A stretch of 64,000 nucleotides of DNA from Bradyrhizobium cenepequi (GCF_020329485.1 NZ_JAGKJI010000001.1:496001-560000), one strand, 5' to 3'; counted from the stretch's first letter, positions 7,952 through 19,585 are shown. The notes: generated by a model from the letters alone, not told the origin. Numbers and translations: made by a program.

Positions 7952-8881
7952 TTACGAGGGCCAGCGCTGCGCTTTGCTGACCACGAAGTCGCGGAAGACC
8001 TGCACCCGCGCCACCGTCTTCAGCTCTTCCGGATAGACGAAGTAGGTGTCGAGCTGAATCGAATCGGACTCGCCGAACAGCTGCACGAGGCGGCTGTCTT
8101 CCTCGACCAGATAGTCCGGCAGCGCGGCGATCCCGAGGCCCTGCTGGCAGGCGCGCACCAACCCTAGGATGTTGTTGACCTTGAAGTAGGGCTCGCGCGG
8201 ACCAGAACCGTTGCGGCCGGCGTCGATGAGCCAGGCCCGGTTCTGCAGATGAGTCGGAACCTGGGAATCGCCGAGCATGATGATGCGATGCGAGTCGAGG
8301 TCGTCGAGCGTGCGCGGCGTGCCGAAGCGCTTGATGTATTCCGGGGAGCAATAGGCGTGGAAGCCGATCGAGAACAGCTTGCGCTGGATCAGATCCGGCT
8401 GCGTCGGCTTGCGGGTGCGAATCGCGACGTCGGCCTCGCGCATCGACAGATCGAGATCCTCGTCGGTGACGATCAGCGAGATCCGGATATCCGGATAGAG
8501 CGCAGTGAATTCGTCGAGCCGTGGGATCAGCCAGTTGATGCCGAGCGCCGGCGGCGTCGTGATCTTGAGGTCGCCGCTCGGCCGCTCGCGGCTGTCGGTG
8601 AGCTTTGCCCGCGCCGCCTGCAATTGCATGAATACGTCATGGGCGGTGCGGAACAAGAGGTCGCCCTGCTCGGTGAGGATCAGGCCGCGGGCGTGGCGGT
8701 GGAACAGCGAGACCGAAAGCTCCTGCTCCAGAGCGCTGACCTGCCGCGAGACCGCCGATTGGGAGAGACCAAGCTGCTCGCCTGCATGCGTGAAGCTGCC
8801 CGCTTCCGCCGCTGCGTGAAACACCTTCAGCTTGTCCCAGTCCATGTCCGTAAATCCATCGCGTGTTCTAGCCATGATCAT
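7952..8881 (-). CDS. lsrB: LysR-type redox regulator, LsrB/VtlR-like
   Basis: A 309-residue LysR regulator: an N-terminal winged HTH (residues about 14-72, KVFHAAAEAGSFTHAGEQLG then SQSAVSRQVSALE) and a periplasmic-binding-protein-like effector domain. The order trxB then lsrB, with lrp divergent, matches the lrp3-trxB-lsrB locus of Sinorhizobium, where LsrB controls oxidative stress, lipopolysaccharide and symbiosis genes; VtlR is the Brucella counterpart. The gene overlaps the trxB stop by 4 bases (ATGA), so the two are probably co-translated. In-frame ATGs at 8875 (better SD spacing) and 8845 (MDWDKLKVF) are possible starts. Two terminator hairpins follow. Confidence 0.85.
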   Translation of the reverse strand: MIMARTRDGFTDMDWDKLKVFHAAAEAGSFTHAGEQLGLSQSAVSRQVSALEQELSVSLFHRHARGLILTEQGDLLFRTAHDVFMQLQAARAKLTDSRERPSGDLKITTPPALGINWLIPRLDEFTALYPDIRISLIVTDEDLDLSMREADVAIRTRKPTQPDLIQRKLFSIGFHAYCSPEYIKRFGTPRTLDDLDSHRIIMLGDSQVPTHLQNRAWLIDAGRNGSGPREPYFKVNNILGLVRACQQGLGIAALPDYLVEEDSRLVQLFGESDSIQLDTYFVYPEELKTVARVQVFRDFVVSKAQRWPS

Positions 8882-9843
8882 TCCGCCGCCGCGCGATCGC
8901 TCGCGCGCAAAGCCAGGAAGCGTTCGGCCTCGAGCGCTGCCATGCAGCCGAGACCGGCGGCCGTCACCGCCTGGCGATAGGTTTCGTCCGCCACGTCGCC
9001 GGCGGCAAACAGCCCGGGCACGGAGGTCGCAGTCGAATTGGGCGCCACCTCGACATAGCCGGAGGGTTTGAGTTTGATCTGGCCTTTGACGAGATCCGTC
9101 GCAGGCGCATGACCGATCGCGATGAAGACGCCGTCGGCCGGCACTTCGGTCAGTGCGCCGGTCCTGACGTTCTTCAAGCGTACATGGGTGACCTTGGTCG
9201 GGTTCTCGGCACCGCAGATCTCGTCGACGACGCTATCCCAGACCACCTTGATCTTCGGATGCTTGAACAGGCGATCCTGCAGGATGCGCTCGGCGCGGAA
9301 ATGATTGCGGCGATGCACGACGGTGACCTGCGAGGCGAAGTTGGTGAGGAACAGCGCCTCCTCGACCGCGGTGTTGCCGCCGCCGACCACCACGACCTCC
9401 TTGCCGCGATAGAAGAACCCGTCGCAGGTTGCGCAGGCCGAGACGCCGAAACCCTTGAACTTCTCCTCCGACGGCAGCCCGAGCCAGCGCGCCTGTGCGC
9501 CGGTGGCGAGCACGACGGTCTCGGCGAGATAGACATCGCCGCTATCGCAGGTCAGGCGGAACGGCCGCTGCGACAGGTCAAGCTTGTTGACGAGATCGGT
9601 GACGATCTTGGTCCCGACATGCGACGCCTGTTTCTCCATCTGCTCCATGAGCCAGGGGCCCTGGATCACGTCGGCGAAGCCGGGGTAGTTCTCGACATCG
9701 GTGGTGATGGTGAGCTGCCCGCCCGGCTGGATGCCCTGGATCAGCACCGGCTCCAGCATCGCCCGCGCCGCATAGATCGCTGCGGTGTAGCCGGCGGGAC
9801 CGGACCCGATGATGACGACCTTGGCATGGACGGGAGCAGGCAT
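8878..9843 (-). CDS. trxB: thioredoxin reductase
   Basis: A 321-residue flavoprotein that reduces thioredoxin with NADPH. The FAD dinucleotide-binding motif IIGSGPAGYTAA is at residues 10-21, the redox-active disulfide in CATCDG near 140, the NADPH motif VVGGGNTAVEEA near 157 and a C-terminal FAD motif FAAGDVADETYRQ near 285. The start at ATG 9843 is chosen over the longer frame at 9906 because it gives the family's usual N-terminus and GAAGGGA lies about 7 bases upstream. It leads the trxB-lsrB unit and diverges from lrp. Confidence 0.97.
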   Translation of the reverse strand: MPAPVHAKVVIIGSGPAGYTAAIYAARAMLEPVLIQGIQPGGQLTITTDVENYPGFADVIQGPWLMEQMEKQASHVGTKIVTDLVNKLDLSQRPFRLTCDSGDVYLAETVVLATGAQARWLGLPSEEKFKGFGVSACATCDGFFYRGKEVVVVGGGNTAVEEALFLTNFASQVTVVHRRNHFRAERILQDRLFKHPKIKVVWDSVVDEICGAENPTKVTHVRLKNVRTGALTEVPADGVFIAIGHAPATDLVKGQIKLKPSGYVEVAPNSTATSVPGLFAAGDVADETYRQAVTAAGLGCMAALEAERFLALRASDRAAAE

Positions 9844-10113
9844 AGGCGAATCCCTTCTCAGGGGAGATTTTGTCACGACTTGTGCGGAAAGCGCCTGGAA
9901 AGGCATCGCGGCGGCGCCGCCAGAGTCAAATCCAACTCTATTCTATCTGGGTAGCTATGCAAGAATTGCAATCCATATCGGCGATTTTTCCCCGGAGCCG
10001 CGAGTCAATCCTGCGCTGCACGCGCAATAAAATTGCGCATGTCGAGCCGAGTGGGCTATGAGAGTTGCTGTCAGAACCAGCAAATCCTCCAAGCCCTTGG
10101 GAACCGGACCCGC

Positions 10114-10590
10114 GTGTCTAAGAACCTTGACGAGATTGATCTCAAAATTCTCGCCGAAATCCAGGCCGATGGCCGAATCACAAATGTGGAATTGGCCAAG
10201 CGCGTGGGCATTTCGCCGCCGCCCTGCCTGCGCCGTGTCAGGGCGCTGGAGGAAGCGGGCTATATCGTGGGCTATCGCGGGCTGCTCGACCCGCAGCGGC
10301 TCGGCTTCGACGTGACGGTGTTTGCCGCGGTGCACCTATCGAGCCAGGCGGACGCGGATCTGCGCGCGTTTGAGGATTTCGTGCGCAAGGAGCCGCTGGT
10401 GCGGGAATGCTGGATGCTGTCGGGCGAGGTGGATTTCATCCTGAAATGCGTCGCCCCTGACATGGCGACGTTCCAGAATTTCGTAACCCAACTCACCGCT
10501 GCCCCTCACGTGCGCAACGTCAGGACATCGCTGGTACTGCACAATTCGAAATATGAAGCCTCCGTGCCGCTCGATGTGAAGGCGGGGTGA
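10114..10590 (+). CDS. Lrp/AsnC-family regulator
   Basis: A 158-residue Lrp-type regulator. The N-terminal HTH is LDEIDLKILAEIQADGRITN and VELAKRVGISPPPCLRRVRA (residues 4-45), and the RAM/AsnC ligand domain follows (VRECWMLSGEVDFILKCVAPD near 93-113). Lrp proteins sense amino acids and control their metabolism. I chose the GTG at 10114 because it gives the usual short N-terminus; an ATG at 10039 would add 25 residues that look non-conserved. It diverges from trxB, as lrp3 does in Sinorhizobium, so it could act on the trxB-lsrB promoter. Confidence 0.85.
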   Translation: MSKNLDEIDLKILAEIQADGRITNVELAKRVGISPPPCLRRVRALEEAGYIVGYRGLLDPQRLGFDVTVFAAVHLSSQADADLRAFEDFVRKEPLVRECWMLSGEVDFILKCVAPDMATFQNFVTQLTAAPHVRNVRTSLVLHNSKYEASVPLDVKAG

Positions 10591-10598
10591 GGTTTCCT

Positions 10599-11097
10599 CT
10601 CCTTCCCCGTGAAAGGGGAAGGTCGGGATGGGGGTCAAGCCACAGGCGCAAGTGCACGTGGAGAGAGTTGATCCCCACCCGGTTTGCGCTGGCGCGCAAA
10701 CCGACCTCCCCTTTTCAAGGGGAGGTGGGGGGAGACTACTTCTTGCGCGTGACGACGATGACGGTGGATGCGGCTCTTCTCCTTCCCCCTGAAAGGGGGA
10801 AGGTCGGGATGAGGGTCAAGCCACGGGCACCGCTGTTCGTGGAGAGAGCAGATCCCCACCCGGTTTGCGCTGGCGCGCAAACCGACCTCCCCTTTTCAAG
10901 GGGAGGTGGGGGGAGACTACTTCTTGCGCGTGACGACGATGACGGTGGATGCGGCTCTTCTCCTTCCCCCTGAAAGGGGGAAGGTCGGGATGAGGGTCAA
11001 GCCACGGGCACCGCTGTTCGTGGAGAGAGCAGATCCCCACCCGATTTGCGCTGGGCGCGCAATCCGACCTCCCTTTTCAAGGGGAGGTGAGAGAAGA
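10599..11097. repeat. 181-bp tandem repeat array, about 2.8 copies
   Basis: Units start with CTCCTTCCCC at 10599, 10779 and 10960 (periods 180 and 181). Each holds a 5' GAAAGGGG hairpin block, GTCGGGATG, a GTGGAGAGAG block, GGTTTGCGCTGGCGCGCAAACC and CTCCCCTTTTCAAGGGGAG; copies 2 and 3 are almost identical. One inverted copy lies at 6412-6545. The array fills the 509-base gap between lrp and doxX. Open frames in it are repeat artefacts. Confidence 0.9.
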
Positions 11098-11099
11098 CG

Positions 11100-11501
11100 C
11101 TACTTCTTCCTTGTGGCGTCGATGCTGATCGGGCCGCCGCCGGAGGTTGCGAGGTAGAGGCAGGCGAAGCAGAACAGGATCGCCGCGGTGCCATTGTTGA
11201 GCAGTGGCAAGAAGACTGGCGCGGATGGGTTCTTGAACATGTGCCCGAGGAAGTAGGCGAAAGCCATTTCGCCCGACAGGATGAACGCGGACACCCGCGT
11301 GAACAGGCCGATCATCAGGAGCGCGCCGAGCACGAGCTCGAGCAGGCCGGCCACCACGATCAGCGGCGGGATGTCCGCGAAATAGGGGATCGCCGGGTAT
11401 TTGAAGATCTTGGCGATGCCGTACTGAAACAGCAGAAGCCCGGTGATGAAGCGAAACAGGCTGAGCGCGAGCGGCTGCCACTTCGAGAAAATCTGGTCCA
11501 T
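11100..11501 (-). CDS. DoxX-family membrane protein
   Basis: A 133-residue integral membrane protein with four hydrophobic segments: ALSLFRFITGLLLFQYGIAK, PLIVVAGLLELVLGALLMIG, FILSGEMAFAYFLGH and GTAAILFCFACLYLA. The DoxX signature spacing (RFITGLLLFQYGIAKIF then GLLELVLGALLMIGLFTR) is present. DoxX-type proteins sit in the inner membrane; some act with redox enzymes in oxidative stress defence, but for this one the partner is unknown. It stands alone, its 3' end touching the tandem repeat array. Confidence 0.88.
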   Translation of the reverse strand: MDQIFSKWQPLALSLFRFITGLLLFQYGIAKIFKYPAIPYFADIPPLIVVAGLLELVLGALLMIGLFTRVSAFILSGEMAFAYFLGHMFKNPSAPVFLPLLNNGTAAILFCFACLYLATSGGGPISIDATRKK

Positions 11502-11793
11502 CTGTTCTACCCCCTCTGGTGAATTATCGCCGTGGATTGTCCGTGGCGAATGCTCTCGTACGTCGTCGCCGGTGATTCCTCTCGCGACAGAGTGCCGCTG
11601 CCCACACCCGGTCAGTCCGATACGCAGAACTGCGCGCGCAGTTCCTTGTGACGAACGAAAGACCTGCGCCGCTACCGGAATGTCCCCTCACAATAGTTAT
11701 GAAGCATAATCAAATGCAGGTGCTGCAGACGAGGACATGCGACCGTGGTTCCGCTCACAATCCTGTTAACGGGATGTGAATTGGGCTGCCAAC
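11502..11793. other. intergenic region between doxX and greA
   Basis: The gap holds the doxX promoter region on the minus strand and the greA terminator at its right end. I see no open frame with a ribosome binding site, no known RNA gene and no clear operator. Confidence 0.5.
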
Positions 11794-11822
11794 AAAAAAG
11801 CCGCGTCGAAAAACGCGGCTCT
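11794..11822 (-). terminator. greA terminator
   Basis: A stem AGCCGCGT / ACGCGGCT with a 6-base loop and a run of six T on the minus strand, 25 bases after the greA stop. Confidence 0.9.
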
Positions 11823-11847
11823 CTTGCACAGTCGAAGCGGAATAAAT

Positions 11848-12324
11848 CTAACGCCATTCGATCTTGGTGATCTCGTAGGCCTTGGCGCCGCCGGGCGCCA
11901 TCACTTCCACGGTCGTGCCCTTGGTCTTGCCGATCAGCGCGCGCGCAAGCGGCGAGGTGATGGAGATGCGGCCTTTCTTGGCGTCGGCCTCGACCTCGCC
12001 AACGATCTGCCACACCGCTTTTTTCTCGGTGTCCTCATCGATCAGCGTAACGGTGGCGCCGAATTTGATAGTGTCGCCCGAGAGCTTGGTGATGTCGATG
12101 ACGTCGGCGCGCGCGAGCTTGTCCTCGAGCTCCGCGATGCGGCCTTCGTTATGGGACTGCTCTTCCTTCGCAGCGTGATATTCCGCGTTTTCCGAGAGAT
12201 CGCCATGCGATCGCGCCTCGGCGATGTGCTCGATGATGCGCGGACGATCCACCGACTGGCGGTGCTTCAATTCGTCCGTGAGAGCCGCAAAGCCGTTCGC
12301 GGTCATCGGAACCTTTTCCACCAT
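11848..12324 (-). CDS. greA: transcription elongation factor GreA
   Basis: A 158-residue GreA. The N-terminal coiled coil covers about residues 1-75, with [20 protein letters not shown] in the tip region (the conserved acidic tip of the DLSENAEYH motif), and the C-terminal FKBP-like domain ends with [18 protein letters not shown]. GreA enters the secondary channel of RNA polymerase and stimulates cleavage of backtracked transcripts. The length is exactly that of the family. It lies downstream of carB on the same strand but is separated by 214 bases and a large hairpin, so it is probably a separate unit. Confidence 0.97.
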   Translation of the reverse strand: MVEKVPMTANGFAALTDELKHRQSVDRPRIIEHIAEARSHGDLSENAEYHAAKEEQSHNEGRIAELEDKLARADVIDITKLSGDTIKFGATVTLIDEDTEKKAVWQIVGEVEADAKKGRISITSPLARALIGKTKGTTVEVMAPGGAKAYEITKIEWR

Positions 12325-12420
12325 CTCTTAATCCTTCAATCGGGACGCACCGCAGCGGCGCACGGGGAGGCGTTGCTTCGGTTGCGCTGGACTAGGGCCA
12401 TCACGGCTCAAAACGCCAGC

Positions 12421-12475
12421 CCGTCCGTTTAGTGATTCTAGGCCCCTGAGGGGCCCAGAATCACTAAACGGACGG
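12421..12475. repeat. 26-bp inverted repeat between carB and greA
   Basis: Arms starting CCGTCCGTTTAGTGATTC and ending GAATCACTAAACGGACGG pair over 26 bp with one wobble and a 3-base loop. No T run follows on either strand. It could be a cruciform or REP-like element, or a non-canonical carB terminator. Confidence 0.8.
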
Positions 12476-12538
12476 TGAGTTCCAGCCGTATCGGCTTCAT
12501 TACCAACCGTTTAGCGGGCCTTTGGCCCGTGCTGACGG

Positions 12539-15868
<3,330 letters not shown>

Positions 15869-15898
15869 CAGCTCTCGCGGGAACAGGAATTTCGGCAC

Positions 15899-15926
15899 AA
15901 AAAAAGGGCGCGCTACCGCGCGTCCC
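15899..15926 (-). terminator. terminator-like hairpin in the carB leader
   Basis: On the minus strand GGG-A-CGCGC... pairs with GCGCG-CCC around a 4-base loop and is followed directly by seven T, ending 30 bases before the carB start. It may end the transcript of the upstream tRNA-like gene or act as an attenuator for carB; 30 bases leave no room for a complete promoter after it. Confidence 0.75.
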
Positions 15927-16077
15927 TATCGCCACAGCGTGAGGGAGGCCCTCGCGCGCGGGGTGGTCTTTAGACCAGATTTTTGGCCTGCGAAACCCCG
16001 AAAAGGTCCCCGTCAACCGGCAATTTCGCCGTGGTGGCCGCGGGCTCGCCAATCTGAAGCCGCGGAGCGGCGAAGGT

Positions 16078-16154
16078 TGGAGGCCCGGCCTGGATTTGAA
16101 CCAGGATAAAGAGCAATGCACTGCTCCCGCGTCGACGCGTTCCGCCACCGGGCC
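16078..16154 (-). tRNA. tRNA-like gene with Cys features and abnormal anticodon arm
   Basis: A 77-nt minus-strand sequence with a perfect 7-bp acceptor stem GGCCCGG / CCGGGCC, discriminator U, encoded CCA, a perfect T arm CCTGG-TTCAAAT-CCAGG and a D-arm-like GGCGGAACGCG. U73 is a hallmark of tRNA-Cys, and GCA occurs in the loop. The anticodon arm is odd: the best stem GAGCA / TGCTC leaves a 6-base loop (GTGCAT), and the D loop lacks the usual GG. It could be a tRNA pseudogene, or a noncanonical tRNA. It lies about 210 bases upstream of carB on the same strand, followed by the hairpin at 15899. The rest of the gap shows nothing. Confidence 0.45.
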
Positions 16155-16228
16155 GAGGCCCATCATTGCCCATTCTGCGACCGCGAGCCATCCCTACCCC
16201 GGATTAACCCTAACGGTTGCGTGCACGA

Positions 16229-16927
16229 TCACGGGTGCGGGTGATGCGCGACGAAGGTCATCCGCCATGGATTGTGGCCGATATTGCGGGGGGCGCGGGA
16301 GGCCTTGAAGCCCGCGGCCGTCAGCTTCTTCAGCATTTCCTCCTCGCGGTAACGCTGAAGGCCGATTCGCGTGCGCAATTGCCGATAGTCCGACAGCGCC
16401 GTGCTGATCAGCCCGAGCAGGGCATCCCTAAGAAAGCCGTGCCGGGCGCCGAAACGTAACAGCGCGATGACGTCCCTGGCCATGCCGACCTCGGGTTGCA
16501 GAACATCGCCGAGCACGAAGCGCCCGCAGGGTTTGAGCAGGCGGCGAATGACCGCGAAGGCGGCATCCAGTTCCTCTGCCGTCATGTATTGAGCGACCGA
16601 ATTCATGACGACGAGATCGACCGAGCCTTCGGCCATCTGCCGCACCTCATCCAGCGAACGTATCCGGATCCTGGCGTTGGGCGCAAAACGCGCGATCAGC
16701 CGCCCGCGCACGCCGGGCGCGGGCTCGGCGAGATAAAGCTTGGCGCAGGCATCCGCCACCTGGCCTGCGGACAGCGCCTCACCGCAGGCATAATCGAGCA
16801 CGATGGCGTCAGGTGAGGAAACATAGGCAATGATATCCCGCGCAATGACCTGAAAATGCACGTCGCGATGCAGCTTGCTGACATAAATCGTATGCGTGGA
16901 ATCGTAATAATCGATCCATTCGTCCAT
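16229..16927 (-). CDS. class I SAM-dependent methyltransferase
   Basis: A 232-residue protein with the Rossmann methyltransferase core. Motif I is degenerate but placed correctly (AIVLDYACGEALSAGQV near residues 40-56), an acidic residue ends strand 2 (LAEP near 69), and motif IV is VDLVVMNSVAQYMTAEEL near 103. LKPCGRFVLGDVLQP is the post-motif region. The substrate is unknown; a hydrophobic C-terminal half (FLRDALLGLISTAL) would fit a lipid or membrane-near acceptor. The start at ATG 16927 is chosen because upstream codons are not conserved-looking, although I see no strong ribosome binding site. Divergent to dps. Confidence 0.75.
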   Translation of the reverse strand: MDEWIDYYDSTHTIYVSKLHRDVHFQVIARDIIAYVSSPDAIVLDYACGEALSAGQVADACAKLYLAEPAPGVRGRLIARFAPNARIRIRSLDEVRQMAEGSVDLVVMNSVAQYMTAEELDAAFAVIRRLLKPCGRFVLGDVLQPEVGMARDVIALLRFGARHGFLRDALLGLISTALSDYRQLRTRIGLQRYREEEMLKKLTAAGFKASRAPRNIGHNPWRMTFVAHHPHP

Positions 16928-17052
16928 CGGCAGGGTGCCCGGCAAAAACTTGTGGTTCCGGTATAGGAACCGGCATCTGTATGATGCGTTGAGGGGCCGG
17001 CGACCAGGAGTTCGGGCCGCCAGTGTCCGGTTTCCTAACAGGAAGGTCCAAC

Positions 17053-17592
17053 GTGAGCAAAGCCAAGCCTGATCCAAAATCCGATAAAATTTCCCCCGAC
17101 CTCGATACGCCGACCGATCTGCCCAACGAGGCGGTCGAGAAGGTCTCGGCGGCGCTCAATACGCTGCTGGCGGATGCTTTCGCGCTCTACCTGAAGACCA
17201 AGAATTTCCACTGGCATGTCAGTGGCCGGCATTTCCACGATTATCACCTGATGCTGGACGAGCAATCGGATGCGATCTTCGCCACCACCGATCAGCTCGC
17301 CGAGCGGGTGCGCAAGATCGGCGGAACCACGCTGAAATCGATCAGCCAGGTCAGTCGGCTGCAGACCATCAAGGACAACAACGAGGACTACGTGCCGCCG
17401 CGCGAGATGCTGCACGAATTGATGGAAGATAACAAGCACATCGCGGCAGCGATGCGAAAGGCGCGCAACCTCGCCGACGAGCATGGCGATGCCGCCACCG
17501 CAAGCATCCTCGAGACCTTCATCGACGAGACCGAGCGCCGCACTTGGTTCCTGTTCGAGGCCAGCCGCCAGGAAGGCAGCAACGCGGCGTAA
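17053..17592 (+). CDS. dps: Dps-type ferritin-like protein
   Basis: A 179-residue DNA-starvation/stress protein. The ferroxidase signature FHWHVSGRHFHDYHLMLDEQ (residues about 55-74) and the following DAIFATTDQLAERVRKIGG are the Dps hallmarks; the iron site forms between subunits from this His/Asp/Glu set. Dps dodecamers oxidise Fe(II) with H2O2 and store it, and may coat DNA. The start is GTG 17053, preceded by AGGAAGG at 6-8 bases. The N-terminal 30 residues are Lys/Asp/Pro rich and could be the DNA-binding tail. Divergent from the methyltransferase gene. Confidence 0.95.
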   Translation: MSKAKPDPKSDKISPDLDTPTDLPNEAVEKVSAALNTLLADAFALYLKTKNFHWHVSGRHFHDYHLMLDEQSDAIFATTDQLAERVRKIGGTTLKSISQVSRLQTIKDNNEDYVPPREMLHELMEDNKHIAAAMRKARNLADEHGDAATASILETFIDETERRTWFLFEASRQEGSNAA

Positions 17593-17666
17593 CGGCGCGG
17601 TCTCGAAGGGGCACGAAAATTGCGAACGGGCAGCAGGCGGCAGCCCACTGCCGTTCTGTTTGCGGG

Positions 17667-18560
17667 CTATAGGAGATTGAGCGGCACCTTCAGGTATCGC
17701 TTGCCGTCGGCCTCCGGTCCCGGAAGCTTGCCGGCCTTCATGTTGATCTGCAGCGAAGGGATGATCAGCTTCGGCATCTGCAGCGTGCGGTCGCGCGCTT
17801 CGCGCATGGCCACGAATTCGTCTTCCGTGATCCCGTCATGGACGTGGATATTGTGGGCGTGCTGCTCCGCGACGGTCGTCTCCCAGCGAATCTCGCGGCC
17901 GTTCGGGCCGTAATCGTGGCACATGAAGAGACGGGTCTCGCTCGGCAGCGACAGAATCCGCCGGATCGAACGGTAGAGGTCGCGGGCGTTGCCGCCTGGG
18001 AAATCCGCGCGCGCCGAGCCGCCGTCTGGCATGAACAGGGTGTCGCCGACGAAGGCCGCGTCACCGATCACATGCGTCATACAGGCGGGCGTATGGCCGG
18101 GCGTGTAGAGCGCGAAGGCCTTCATCGCGCCGATCTGATAGATGTCGCCGTCCTTGAACAGGCGGTCGAACTGACTGCCGTCGCGCTGGAATTCGGTGCC
18201 CTCGTTGAAGATCTTGCCGAACGTCTCCTGCACGACCGTGATCTTCTCGCCGATGCCGATCTTGCCGTCGAGCTTGCCCTGGATATAGGGCGCGCCCGAC
18301 AGATGGTCGGCATGAACGTGGGTCTCGATCAGCCATTCCAGCTTGAGCCCGGCTCGCGTGATGAAATCGATGATCTTGTCGGCGGATTGGTAGGCGATGC
18401 GGCCGGCCGCGTAGTCGATGTCCATCACGGAATCGATCACGGCGCAGGCCTTCGAGCCGGGATCCTTGACCACATAGCTGACAGTATTGGTCGCCGGATC
18501 GAAGAACGCGGTGACCTCGGGCTTCACGGAGAGATCGACCGTGTGCGGGGTGTCGGACAT
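17667..18560 (-). CDS. blh: Blh-type metallo-beta-lactamase-fold persulfide dioxygenase
   Basis: A 297-residue MBL-fold enzyme. The metal motif THVHADHLSG is near residues 80-89, a second His lies in TPGHTPACMTHV near 150, and the Asp of FVGDTLFM near 170. The sequence and neighbours match Blh, the persulfide dioxygenase of the BigR operon, which oxidises glutathione persulfide to sulfite and glutathione. It is followed upstream by two YeeE/YedE transporters on the same strand and the divergent bigR, so it should be induced by sulfide or persulfide. The start at 18560 (MSDTPHTVDL) fits, with GGAGCAG upstream. Confidence 0.88.
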   Translation of the reverse strand: MSDTPHTVDLSVKPEVTAFFDPATNTVSYVVKDPGSKACAVIDSVMDIDYAAGRIAYQSADKIIDFITRAGLKLEWLIETHVHADHLSGAPYIQGKLDGKIGIGEKITVVQETFGKIFNEGTEFQRDGSQFDRLFKDGDIYQIGAMKAFALYTPGHTPACMTHVIGDAAFVGDTLFMPDGGSARADFPGGNARDLYRSIRRILSLPSETRLFMCHDYGPNGREIRWETTVAEQHAHNIHVHDGITEDEFVAMREARDRTLQMPKLIIPSLQINMKAGKLPGPEADGKRYLKVPLNLL

Positions 18561-18571
18561 GGGCTGCTCCT

Positions 18572-19024
18572 CTACTCGTAAAGTGATCCGGCAAGCGCCG
18601 GTTGCCGCTCAGCGAGCGCGCGGGCGCCGGCCATTCCGACCAGCATGGCGATCATGAACTGGATCGACGCCGACGATCCATAGCCAAGTGCCACGAAGGC
18701 GGGACCCGGACAGAAGCCCGCGACACCCCAGCCAACGCCGAAAATCGCCGGCCCGATGATAACGCGAAGATCGACGTCGGTCTTGGCCGGGAGACGAAAT
18801 GTCTCGCCCAGGATGGGCCGCGGCCACTTCAGCACAAGCCGGAAGCCGACAAAGGTGACAACGACGGCACCGATCATCACAAACATGAGACTGGGATCCC
18901 ACGCTCCCGTGCCAATCGCCGCGAGGTCGAGGAAGTTGAGGACCTTCGCAGGATTGGACATGCCGGAGATCAACAGCCCAAGTCCGAATGTCAGGCCGAT
19001 GACGAACCGGATCAGGACGGACAT
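18572..19024 (-). CDS. YeeE/YedE-family (DUF6691-type) membrane protein, second half
   Basis: A 150-residue membrane protein with about four hydrophobic segments: FVIGLTFGLGLLISGMSNP, MFVMIGAVVVTFVGFRLVL, VIIGPAIFGVGWGVAGFCPG and QFMIAMLVGMAGARA. The motif GWGVAGFCPGPAFVALGYG is typical of this family of thiosulfate/sulfur-compound permeases, in which two small proteins act together. It overlaps or abuts the preceding gene (ATGA at 19033-19036; I favour ATG 19024, with GAGG 6 bases upstream). It lies between the partner permease and blh, so it probably moves reduced or oxidised sulfur products. Confidence 0.85.
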   Translation of the reverse strand: MSVLIRFVIGLTFGLGLLISGMSNPAKVLNFLDLAAIGTGAWDPSLMFVMIGAVVVTFVGFRLVLKWPRPILGETFRLPAKTDVDLRVIIGPAIFGVGWGVAGFCPGPAFVALGYGSSASIQFMIAMLVGMAGARALAERQPALAGSLYE

Positions 19025-19032
19025 GGCGAGCC

Positions 19033-19458
19033 TCATGCGAGATGTCGGACGATGAAAGTAGTTGCAAATCCCGTCGCCATGAAGACGAGCGTAGCGATGA
19101 TGGATCGCAGCGACAGCCGCGAAACTCCGCAAACGCCGTGACCGGAGGTGCAGCCGTTGCCCCATACCGAACCGAAGCCGACCAAAAGGCCCGCGACGGC
19201 CAGCAGGATACCGCCGGTCTCGATGGCTTGCGGCGGAAGGCTGCCGGTCGCAACACGTACCACGACGGGCGCGGCGACGAGCCCGGCAATGAAGGCGAGG
19301 CAGCCACGCCATTCCTGATGACTGAACGGCGGAAGCAGGCGGGCGGCGATGCCGCTCACTCCCGCGATCCGACCGGCGAACGCCATCAACGCCACGGCGG
19401 AAAGGCCGATCAAGGCTCCGCCCAGCAGCGCGGTCATCGGTGTGAAGGTGGTCGGCAT
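19033..19458 (-). CDS. YeeE/YedE-family membrane protein, first half
   Basis: A 141-residue membrane protein: TALLGGALIGLSAVALMAF, CLAFIAGLVAAPVVV, GGILLAVAGLLVGFGSVWG and a last segment SIIATLVFMATGFATTFIV. The Cys motif GNGCTSGHGVCG, conserved in YeeE-type sulfur transporters, is near residue 105. Start ATG 19458 follows GAGGGAG at about 9 bases. It is the first gene of the blh operon, 95 bases from the BigR palindrome, and the two halves together would make one transporter. Confidence 0.85.
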   Translation of the reverse strand: MPTTFTPMTALLGGALIGLSAVALMAFAGRIAGVSGIAARLLPPFSHQEWRGCLAFIAGLVAAPVVVRVATGSLPPQAIETGGILLAVAGLLVGFGSVWGNGCTSGHGVCGVSRLSLRSIIATLVFMATGFATTFIVRHLA

Positions 19459-19552
19459 CTTGTCTTGCTCCCTCGATGGGCCGCCACTGAGGCGGGACGG
19501 CGCGCGAAGTGCGGTGCTGCGAACCGGACGCGTCATCTTAATTGTTCTTGTT

Positions 19553-19572
19553 TAGTATATTCGAATATACTA
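19553..19572. promoter_or_regulatory. BigR operator, perfect 20-bp palindrome
   Basis: TAGTATATTCGAATATACTA is a perfect palindrome in the promoter gap between bigR (start 19586) and the blh operon (start 19458). AT-rich dyads of this kind are the published BigR binding sites. It would repress both directions. Confidence 0.85.
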
Positions 19573-19585
19573 ACATATATCAAGC

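Noticed and set aside
10599..11097. Tandem array considered as CRISPR or a repeat-coded protein
   Set aside because: Units are 181 bp with no spacers, so not CRISPR; open frames arise from the repeat and would be mirrored in every copy.
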